Shown one piece after another: positions 25,773-32,824 of a stretch of DNA of 32,824 nucleotides. Origin of the DNA: Lapidilactobacillus bayanensis (GTDB taxonomy: Bacteria > Bacillota > Bacilli > Lactobacillales > Lactobacillaceae); contig NZ_RHOX01000023.1 in the NCBI RefSeq assembly GCF_003946695.1, positions 1 to 32,824 on the forward strand, given 5' to 3'. The stretch's first letter is position 1; every line of letters begins with the position of its first letter. The notes below the pieces were generated by a model. It made no database searches. It was not told where the DNA came from and saw nothing but the letters and a program-made list of their open reading frames with translations. The position numbers and the translations under genes were made by a program.

Positions 25773-26252
25773 AAAACTAGAACTGTTGTGTTGTGATTCT
25801 TCGTGCCTCCAGAAAATATGCTGGTGGAACGCTGCGAGCATCGATTTAAGACGATCAGAGATTGTCTTAAATACGAGCTTTGTTGTAAGTGGTAAACCAC
25901 TAACAACAATATCGCGGCTGACCGCAATTTTCTTCCAGCACTGACGGAAGAGCGTTAGTGTGGCTTAACCGCAAATTTGTGCTTCTAAAAAATTGGTGGT
26001 AATTTAACCACTTTGTCAACTCAGTGCTCACGCAAAGGTTGTCCTATTGTCAGATTAGTGGCGGCGAAGAAATACCGCTCAGTGGTGAAATTCTTGTTGC
26101 AGCTTTAGCTGTTACAAGAAGGTTCGTCTTGAAGACAATCTTTGATTGGCTTCAAGCGATGCCCACCACGTTCCAGCGATACGTATTTCTTCGCCGCCAC
26201 GACAACGCACCAAATTTCATCCGCAACGTTTGCACAAGCGCGAAGAACCACT
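25773..26252 (+). ncRNA. Large structured RNA candidate, copy B, in the alaS leader
   Basis: Homologue of copy A, same orientation, between the T-box terminator and the alaS ribosome binding site. Helices at matching places: P1 25797-25808/26236-26247; P2 25845-25855/25861-25871 (11 pairs); P3 25880-25886/25903-25909; P4 25914-25917/25922-25925; P5 25939-25946/25953-25960; P6 25961-25963/25969-25971; P8 26032-26042/26223-26233 (one mismatch); P9 26058-26075/26183-26200 (18 perfect pairs); P10 26076-26079/26175-26178; P11 26082-26087/26164-26169; P12 26091-26096/26115-26120; P13 26136-26140/26144-26148. Its 5' end (25773-25786) is the exact complement of the 3' end of copy A, while its own 3' outer arm seems lost against alaS. 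No ORF of note lies inside, although the alaS frame stays open through its 3' part. Confidence 0.8.
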
Positions 26253-26282
26253 ATTAAAGATTATTTGCGAGGAGAAGATTAC

Positions 26283-28922
26283 ATGAAAAAATTATCAAGT
26301 GCTGAATTTCGGCAAATGTTTCTCGACTTTTTTAAATCAAAGGGCCACGATGTCGAGCCGAGTGCGTCATTAATTCCCAAGGATGACCCAACGCTGCTTT
26401 GGATTAATTCTGGCGTTGCCACGTTGAAGAAGTATTTCGATGGCACGGTTGTTCCTAAGAATCCGCGGATTACGAATGCCCAAAAGAGTATCCGCACCAA
26501 CGATATTGAGAACGTCGGCAAAACTGCCCGCCATCATACTTTCTTTGAAATGTTGGGCAACTTTTCTGTCGGGGATTATTTCAAGGAGGATGCAATTCCT
26601 TGGGCGTGGGAATTATTAACGTCACCTGAATGGTTGGAGATGGCTCCAGAACGATTATTTGTGACAGTTTATCCTAAAGATACTGAAGCTTATCGGATTT
26701 GGCATGAAGTGGTTGGCTTGCCAGAGGATCATATTATTAAAGTTGAAGATAACTTCTGGGACATTGGCGAGGGTCCTAGTGGTCCAGATTCAGAAATTTT
26801 CTATGACCGTGGGCAAGAGTTTAACAGCGTTGCTGACGATGATCCGGAGAATTATCCCGGTGGTGAGAATGAACGCTATCTAGAAATCTGGAATATTGTC
26901 TTCTCTGAATTTAATCATTTACCAGATGGACGTTACGTTGAACAACCTCATAAAAACATTGATACGGGTATGGGTTTGGAACGAGTGGTTTCAATCATTC
27001 AAAATGCACCAACTAACTTTGAGACTGATTTGTTTTTACCGTTAATTCATCAAACGGAAGCAATTAGTGGTCAATTCAAATACGGTCAAGATAAGAAAAT
27101 CGATGTCGCCTTTAAGATCATTGCCGATCACGCACGAGCGGTTAGTTTTGCAATTGGTGATGGTGCCTTGCCTTCAAATGAAGGCCGTGGTTATGTATTG
27201 CGGCGGTTAATTCGGCGGGCTGTTTTGAACGGCCGTCGGTTGGGCATCAATCAATCATTCTTGTATCAACTAGTTCCAGTTGTTGGTGAAATTATGGATA
27301 GCTATTATCCAGAAGTAACCGCTCAAAAGACGTTCATTGCTAAAATTATTAAGTCTGAAGAAGAACGTTTTAGTGAAACATTAACTGATGGATTAGCCTT
27401 ATTAAATGATTTGATTGCGAAGCAAAAAGCTGCCGGTGCAACCGTCATTGGTGGCCGTGACGCCTTCAAGCTGTTTGATACTTACGGATTCCCAATCGAG
27501 TTAACAGTTGAATACGCTGCTGACGAAGGGTTGACGGTTAACCAAGCAGAATTTGATGAAGCGATGAAAGAACAAAAAGATCGCGCGCGGGCTGCTCGTG
27601 GTAATCGTCAATCAATGGGCTCACAAGATGAAACTTTGATGGATATCAAAGTTGAAAGTCAGTTTGATGGTTACGATCATCTAATGATAGATGACGCCAA
27701 ATTAGTTGTGGCGATTGCTGCTGATCAAGAAGTTCAAACTGTTGCTAAGGGGACTGCTGGGTTGATTTTTGACCGGACACCATTTTATGCAGAAATGGGC
27801 GGCCAAGTTGCTGATCAAGGTGTGATTTTGAACCAGGCCGGCGAACAGGTAGCGGTTGTTAAAGATGTCCAACATGCACCTAATGGGCAAAATATTCATA
27901 CCGTTGAAGTTAGTCAAACATTAACGGTTGGTGCAACTTATCAACTTCAAGTTAATGAAACCTTCCGCAAAAAAGTCCGTCGTAATCACACGGCAACACA
28001 TTTGTTGGATCAAGCCTTACGCGATGTTTTAGGCGAACATACTCACCAAGCCGGCTCACTAGTCGAACCAACTTATTTACGCTTTGATTTCAACAATGTT
28101 GGTCAAGTAACGCGCGAACAATTAGATCAAGTTGAAAAGATTGTCAACGAGAAGATCTGGGCAGAAATTCCGGTTATAACCACAGAAATGCCCCTTGAAG
28201 AGGCCAAGAAGCTAGGTGCTATTGCCTTATTTAGCGAAAAATATGGTGATCGCGTTCGTGTTGTTCAAGCCGGTGATTATTCAATGGAACTTTGCGGTGG
28301 GACGCATGTTAAGAACACGGCAGAAATCGGGTTGTTTAAAATTACGTCAGAATCAGGCACTGCTGCCGGAATTCGCCGGATTGAAGCAGTGACCGCTCAA
28401 GAAGCCTTTGAATATTTGAACAACGAAGATAAGATGCTACATGATTTAGCAGCTGAGTTGAAAGTGACCCAGTTAAAAGAATTACCTAATAAGGCTGAGC
28501 ACTTACAACAAGAATTGAAAGATACGCAACGCGACTTACAGAATCTTAAAGCAAAGGCGGCCCAAGCTCAGGCTAATGATGCATTGCAAACGGAAACAGT
28601 TGACGCTTGGCAATTAACGAGTGCTATTGTGCCGAATGTATCCATGAACGAATTGCGACAATTAGCTGATCATTGGCGCGATAAACCAGCTGGCGATATC
28701 TTGATTTTAGGAACCGCACAAAATGGCAAAGCTAATTTATTAGTAGCAACCACACCAGATGCTGTTAAACGCGGTGCTAAGGCCGGAGACCTCATCAAAA
28801 ACATCGCCCCAGTAATTGGCGGCGGTGGCGGCGGCCGCCCCGATATGGCCCAAGCAGGCGGTAAATTAGCAGATAAATTACCAGCCGCCTTAGCACAAGC
28901 CAAGAAATATTTAACAGAATAG
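26283..28922 (+). CDS. alaS: Alanyl-tRNA synthetase
   Basis: Charges tRNA-Ala and hydrolyses mischarged Ser/Gly-tRNA. 879 residues: class II catalytic core with FFEMLGNFSVGDYFKE and the GMGLERVVS motif 3 region, tRNA-recognition domain, editing domain with HTATH (about 570) and CGGTH (about 670), coiled coil, and C-Ala domain ending in GGGGGGRPDMAQAGG. ATG 26283 has GAGGAG 8 nt upstream; the open frame upstream to 26142 lies in the structured RNA and is rejected. Regulated by the T-box. A palindromic repeat begins at the base after the TAG stop. Confidence 0.98.
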   Translation: MKKLSSAEFRQMFLDFFKSKGHDVEPSASLIPKDDPTLLWINSGVATLKKYFDGTVVPKNPRITNAQKSIRTNDIENVGKTARHHTFFEMLGNFSVGDYFKEDAIPWAWELLTSPEWLEMAPERLFVTVYPKDTEAYRIWHEVVGLPEDHIIKVEDNFWDIGEGPSGPDSEIFYDRGQEFNSVADDDPENYPGGENERYLEIWNIVFSEFNHLPDGRYVEQPHKNIDTGMGLERVVSIIQNAPTNFETDLFLPLIHQTEAISGQFKYGQDKKIDVAFKIIADHARAVSFAIGDGALPSNEGRGYVLRRLIRRAVLNGRRLGINQSFLYQLVPVVGEIMDSYYPEVTAQKTFIAKIIKSEEERFSETLTDGLALLNDLIAKQKAAGATVIGGRDAFKLFDTYGFPIELTVEYAADEGLTVNQAEFDEAMKEQKDRARAARGNRQSMGSQDETLMDIKVESQFDGYDHLMIDDAKLVVAIAADQEVQTVAKGTAGLIFDRTPFYAEMGGQVADQGVILNQAGEQVAVVKDVQHAPNGQNIHTVEVSQTLTVGATYQLQVNETFRKKVRRNHTATHLLDQALRDVLGEHTHQAGSLVEPTYLRFDFNNVGQVTREQLDQVEKIVNEKIWAEIPVITTEMPLEEAKKLGAIALFSEKYGDRVRVVQAGDYSMELCGGTHVKNTAEIGLFKITSESGTAAGIRRIEAVTAQEAFEYLNNEDKMLHDLAAELKVTQLKELPNKAEHLQQELKDTQRDLQNLKAKAAQAQANDALQTETVDAWQLTSAIVPNVSMNELRQLADHWRDKPAGDILILGTAQNGKANLLVATTPDAVKRGAKAGDLIKNIAPVIGGGGGGRPDMAQAGGKLADKLPAALAQAKKYLTE

Positions 28923-29038
28923 AGTGCGGAGAAGCAATGGGTTGCTGGTATTAATTTAAGTGGAAAGATTGATGCGTGTTAACGCAGCAAGATTTTCACT
29001 TAAATTACTTACCAGCAGTTGCTTCGTAGCACGTTTCA
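28923..29038 (+). repeat. Palindromic repeat element, copy R5
   Basis: 116 bp, identical to R1 except T for C in the CAACGGG segment. It begins directly after the alaS stop codon and lies before the terminator, so it would form a long hairpin in the alaS 3' UTR. Confidence 0.88.
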
Positions 29039-29070
29039 ATAAAATAGAAGCACCTTAGAAATAAAAACAG

Positions 29071-29123
29071 AAAATCCCCGTCAAGATTTGTAAATTACCA
29101 CAAATTCTGACGGGGATTTTTTT
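29071..29123. terminator. Large bidirectional terminator between alaS and the lanthipeptide locus
   Basis: A 13-bp perfect stem (29071-29083 with 29108-29120), continued after one mismatch by seven pairs (29085-29091 with 29100-29106), with an 8-nt loop. T runs follow on the plus side, and the opposing A-rich side gives a T-rich tract on the minus strand. It ends alaS and probably also the convergent ABC transporter gene. Confidence 0.9.
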
Positions 29124-29189
29124 GGACTACTGTTCTTAATAATGTTTAGCCAATTAAAGTTATATTGGCAACCCGTTGTTCTCCATACA

Positions 29190-30779
29190 CTATTCTTGAT
29201 CAAGCGAGATAATCTCATCATACTTTGCTTTCATTTCGTTGCTTAAATGGTGACTCACTTCTAAAAGTGTCAAATCTTTGTCTGCGAGTAATGCATCATC
29301 TATTTCGATTGCAGTTGCGGCGTCAAGAGCCGATAGTCCTTCGTCAATTAAGGCAATCGGTTTTGGCCGGTAGAAGAATCTTGCCAATGCTAGGCGTTGC
29401 TTTTGACCGCCGGAAAGGTTTTGACCATTTTCGGCAATAACTTGGGTATTCGTCGTTGTGAAATCGATTTTTGCCTTGTCGAGCGAACTCTGAAGGTTTG
29501 TTGGTGACAGCTTCTGATCCCACAAAGAAATATTATTCGCAATTGTGTCGTTAAATAAATAAACATTTTGATCAACATATTACAGTAAGCTCACTAATTT
29601 ATTTTGATTTAACTGTTTGAGTTCAATGTCGTCAATCAAGACTTGTCCGGTGTAGTCTGTAATCTGACCACTTAGAATTTTGAGTAAGGTACTCTTGCCC
29701 ACACCGCTTTTGCCGACGAGCGCGTATTTACCGCCTTTGTTGAGTTTTAGGTTGAAATGATTGAAGATGTTATTCCCGTCAATTGTATAATTCAGATTCT
29801 TAATTGTAAGTGAATGATTAAAAGTTGCCTCAATATTGCCGTTAACCTGATCATCTGCTAAAACATCAGGCTGGATTTTTTCGAAAAGCGGCTTTGTTGC
29901 TTTTATTTGGACAAATTCATTACTAAAGCTTGAGAGTGAATTAAAAATAGTGGCGGCAATATTACCAGTTGAGCTAATTGCACCCAAGGGAATTCTAGCA
30001 GTAATGGCTAAAATACTGGTCACAATATCAACCATAACCTGACAGAAAATACTTAAACCACCGATGGTATTAGTTGTTCGGGCGTTGGTTTTGGTGTAAT
30101 CAACTTTAATCCGAGCATAATTTTGTGCGGCCTGCGTAACTAATCTTCGGTAGATTGGTAATCGATTAAAATTAAAAAACACATCGAAACCGTTTAAATA
30201 ATTTGTCAAATGGTTAGAGAGTTTAGCATTGCCGTCAGAAAGATCTTTGGTTGCTTGCGACATTGGGCGCGCCAGCCTATTTGGTAGCAGCATCATGAGG
30301 AGTGACAGGATAATAATAACCGGTAAGAAGAGCCAATGATAAATGGTTAAGGCAACTGTTGCGAAGATAATGAGCACACCATGTGAGATTAACGAAAATA
30401 ATTTCCTAAGCGAATTTGCTTCGATGTTACCTGCATCATTGATGTATTCTGACAGGTATTCGCCAGTCGTTGTTTTGTGGAAATTTGAGTATGATTTTTG
30501 AGTAATCTGTGCAGAAATTGTCATGCGAATATCAACCATTATCTTTTGAATGAATTTTTCTAGAAAAACGGTTTGGAAATAATCACTGATTAATAAAATA
30601 GCCCAAATGCTTAAATTGATGACGATCCAAAAGAGCAATTGTCTCATGTTCTTTGAAAAAATTGCATTTGTTGAAAATGTTAATAGCACAGATGTGAGTG
30701 TTGATAGTGCCGCATTAATAATCAACCACGCGACATTAATGAGTAACAAATAGGGATGTTTTTTTAATAATTTTGACAT
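29190..30779 (-). pseudogene. ABC transporter (permease-ATPase fusion) with an internal stop
   Basis: A single reading frame of 529 codons before its final TAG, interrupted by an in-frame TAA at 29580-29582. Part 1 (399 residues): about six membrane helices of an exporter-type permease and the start of the ATPase domain with Walker A GKSGVGKS (356-363), ending ..NKLVSLL. Part 2 in the same frame resumes YVDQNVYLF (Q-loop), then LSGGQKQRLALARF (signature), Walker B region IALIDEGLSALD and a terminal switch His (EVSHHLS). One change from CAA to TAA would explain the break. The start overlaps the LanKC end by 16 nt and has GAGGT 6 nt before it, so it was probably the exporter of the lanthipeptide. 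AT-rich. Confidence 0.85.
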
Positions 30780-32695
30780 GAGTTAACCTCTTTGTTTTTT
30801 AAGGAATTGAAATGATCTATGACCAATCTTATTTCTTCGCCTTGTTGTGTCTTGTTATCTAATAAGTTACTTGAATGTGAATTGATAAAGATTTTCAGAA
30901 CTCGAAGTTTCTCTTCTAGTTCACAGATGGTTATTTTTGAAACATTATTTTCTTTGAAAATTATGAAAGAATCGATTAATCCAAGAAGACCGTTTTTGTA
31001 GAACCAATTCTTGGGAAAATTTTTATCTATGCTGTTAATCATTTTTTTGAATTGTGTTTTGCTGATAATTTGTATTCCAAAGTCGTTTAATATTAAAAGT
31101 ATTCGTAACAATCCGGCTGTAAAGTCAACATATGGAGAGGCAGTTTTACCGTCAATTAAGACTAAGCATTCATTTAGTGACTCATAAAGGTTATCCTGGC
31201 ATATGTTTTGTGCATAAATATTAGCGGCTTTTAAAAATCCGTTTATTCTCGTTATCTTGTAAAGATATAATGAAATGATTGAATATGAAATTTTAGTTTG
31301 AGACTGTGACTCTTGTTTACAAGTTTGTTCTATTTGAGTATTGAGATTTATGAAGTTTTTGTTTTTTGCTAGTCGAACAAATAAATCTAGTGAATGATTA
31401 ATAATATTCTTTTTAGGATTTTCTAAGCGTAAAAGTGCTGCGGTGATTGGATCATCAATGTGGTAATTGAATTCATCTTCCGAACGTATAGGAAATGATA
31501 AGTTAATCTTGCTATGATTTTTCCAATTATATGAAGAGTATGTTTCAGGTATTCTGTTTGCCAGTAAATCTAGTGAAGACTCAGTACCATCAATCAGGCT
31601 GCTCACAACGAGAAAAAGGTCTTTTGGTAAATGATATTGTCTGCAAAATTCCTTGAATAGATTGATTGAAGTTTGTCCACTATCATCTTGAGTTAACATG
31701 TAGTTTGCACTTGAAATCATATCCATTATGATATAACCAAGTTTTTGACTTTCTTTACCAAGCTCACTCAGATAAATATAATTGGAATTGGTCGTTAATC
31801 CTGCTTTTGTTTCTGCTTGGCCTAGCCAATGTTCATTAAAATAGTTTGCATCTTCAAGATCAATACAAACAACCCTCGTGGGCGTTATGATGAAGTTAGA
31901 CGTGTTTATATCATTTATTCTTATATTCTTGTCATGGATTTTTTGAACGCACTGCAATAATAATTTAATCTCTTTGACGATGATTTTATATTCGTGTGCA
32001 ATGTTAGAGTTATTCTGTTTCTGAATGAACGCAATGTTATGAATACTGATGAACTTTTTTAATGTCATACCATCAATATAATCTTCGACTAGATAAAAGT
32101 TTTCCCAATCAACAAAAGAATCAATGAGTATAGGTACTACTTTTGTTTCATTTAGCACTTGTAAAAAGTTTGCCTCACGTTTTCTGCAGTTAATAGCTGT
32201 GTTTAGAGTATCAATACCAGTGAATGCCCTTGCTTCTTTAATGATCACTGGATAATTTAATTTGTTTATAGCCTTATAAGTCCCACCATAATTAGAAAAG
32301 CGTCGGGCAGAAACATTTAAGTAAGTTTCAAGCAGCTTTGATTTTACGTTAGTTGTTTTATTTTCTGGAAGAATATCATGTATAAAATTTGGTACCTGAT
32401 AGAATGGGAGTCGATTATCGGCTAACACTTTTCCATTTGGACCAGATATCAATCCATCGGTACGCGTTATTGAACCATAACGATAGTACATCACTCTGCT
32501 GTCTAAATATCTGCAGTCTGACAGAATATATGGACCATTCTCATTCTTTAATTGTGTATATAATGATCTAATTGTTGCGATAAATTGATTCTCATCTTGT
32601 GGATAAATTGTGACAAATTTTCCGGAACTTGCACGATCAACTACTTTTGATAATAAAAATGTTAGATCATTTTCAGATTTAATAAATTCCCGGAT
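30764..32695 (-). pseudogene. Class III lanthionine synthetase LanKC, 5' end removed by an insertion
   Basis: LanKC enzymes phosphorylate, eliminate and cyclise Ser/Thr and Cys of a precursor peptide. The frame is open from 32695 and includes the N-terminal lyase signature (SSGKFVTIYP, GPYILSDCRYLDS, MYYRYGS), a kinase domain with Lys in VIIKEARAF (about residue 153 of the fragment), NDINTSN and IDLEDA near 260-275 (counterparts of the usual D-x-S-x-x-N and IDFE), and a C-terminal LanC-like helical domain. No zinc-ligand motifs (WCxG, CHG) are seen, which argues for class III, not IV. Upstream of 32695 a TAA appears and the sequence becomes IS-like, so roughly the first 60-80 residues are missing. 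An internal start near 32494 is unlikely to give an active enzyme. AT-rich, unlike the neighbouring core genes. Confidence 0.8.
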
Positions 32696-32699
32696 TTAC

Positions 32700-32824
32700 A
32701 ATTCAAGTGCAACACCAAATAACTATACCAAAAGTATACAAATAGGTCATGGAGACCTACACTTAAAGTGACTAAACTCAAGAAAGGACAACTCCATGAC
32801 CCAACATAAGAATACCACCATTAA
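32700..32824 (+). mobile_element. Left end of an IS30-family insertion sequence (partial)
   Basis: The LanKC homology stops at about 32696-32700 and a different sequence begins (ATTCAAGTGCAACACCAAAT), followed by short palindromes (AGGTC/GACCT at about 32744-32757; CACTTAAAGTG at 32760-32770) and a transposase-like start. The exact boundary and inverted repeat cannot be proven because the other end is outside the window. Confidence 0.65.
32796..32824 (+). CDS. IS30-family transposase, N-terminal start only
   Basis: ATG at 32796 with AAAGGA at 32784-32789 before it; the visible residues M-T-Q-H-K-N-T-T-I resemble the N terminus of lactobacillar IS30-type DDE transposases. Only nine codons are in the window, so the call rests on the start, the ribosome binding site and the position next to a broken gene. 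Confidence 0.55.

Noticed and set aside
26142-26282. Longer alaS start upstream of ATG 26283
   Set aside because: The extension translates the 3' half of structured RNA copy B, has no ribosome binding site, and AlaRS proteins begin at M-K-K-L-S-S-A-E-F.
25118-29038. R1 to R5 segment as a composite transposon carrying alaS
   Set aside because: alaS is an essential core gene in its usual neighbourhood with its own T-box, there is no transposase, and the repeats lack defined target duplications; only the repeats themselves look mobile.

Overview
The window looks like a chromosomal segment of a low-GC Gram-positive bacterium of the Lactobacillaceae (Lactobacillus in the broad sense). Reasons: lactobacillar housekeeping gene order, strong AGGAGG-type ribosome binding sites with several TTG starts, a T-box leader on alaS, comEA/comEC, an RNase J2-like protein beside pnp, and an IS30-type element. 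The genus cannot be fixed from the sequence alone.

Layout. 1-374: 3' end of a 5S rRNA, tRNA-Asn(GUU) and tRNA-Ser(GGA), each tRNA followed by a terminator. 396-1136: def on the minus strand. 1313-4326: UPF0223 gene, inositol-phosphatase-family gene, typA. 4607-8163: ftsW, ylbG, rsmD, coaD, ylbL (division, rRNA methylation, CoA synthesis, membrane protease), ending in a terminator. 8257-12317: comEA, comEC (DNA uptake) and holA. 12512-17136: rpsT, rpsO, pnp and an RNase J2-like gene (ribosome and RNA turnover). 17352-19704: a TPR-like gene and tuf. 20612-25117: ytoI-like regulator, nrnA, a cshB-like DEAD-box helicase and an unknown gene. 25118-29127: palindromic repeats, alaS promoter and T-box, alaS, another repeat and a large terminator. 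29190-32695, minus strand: an AT-rich, decayed class III lanthipeptide locus (ABC transporter with an internal stop, and a LanKC synthetase whose 5' end is cut off by an IS30-like element running off the window).

The most striking content is non-coding. Two related blocks of about 480-500 nt (copy A 19839-20345 after tuf; copy B 25773-26252 between the alaS T-box and alaS) have no convincing reading frame. They fold into the same multi-helix architecture and differ by paired compensatory substitutions, most clearly in an 18-bp long-range helix with five fully compensated pairs. This is the signature of a large structured RNA. Copy B lies downstream of the T-box terminator, so its transcription from the alaS promoter would depend on tRNA-Ala charging.

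A second family of about 115-bp imperfect palindromes (three full copies and one half copy before alaS, one copy after it) also shows compensatory changes. Two copies differ by one base and begin directly after the stop codons of the genes on either side of the alaS unit.

Stretches over 300 bases without a protein gene are 1-569 (RNA genes and terminators), 19705-20611 (tuf terminator, copy A, ytoI promoter) and 25118-26282 (repeats, promoter, T-box, copy B).
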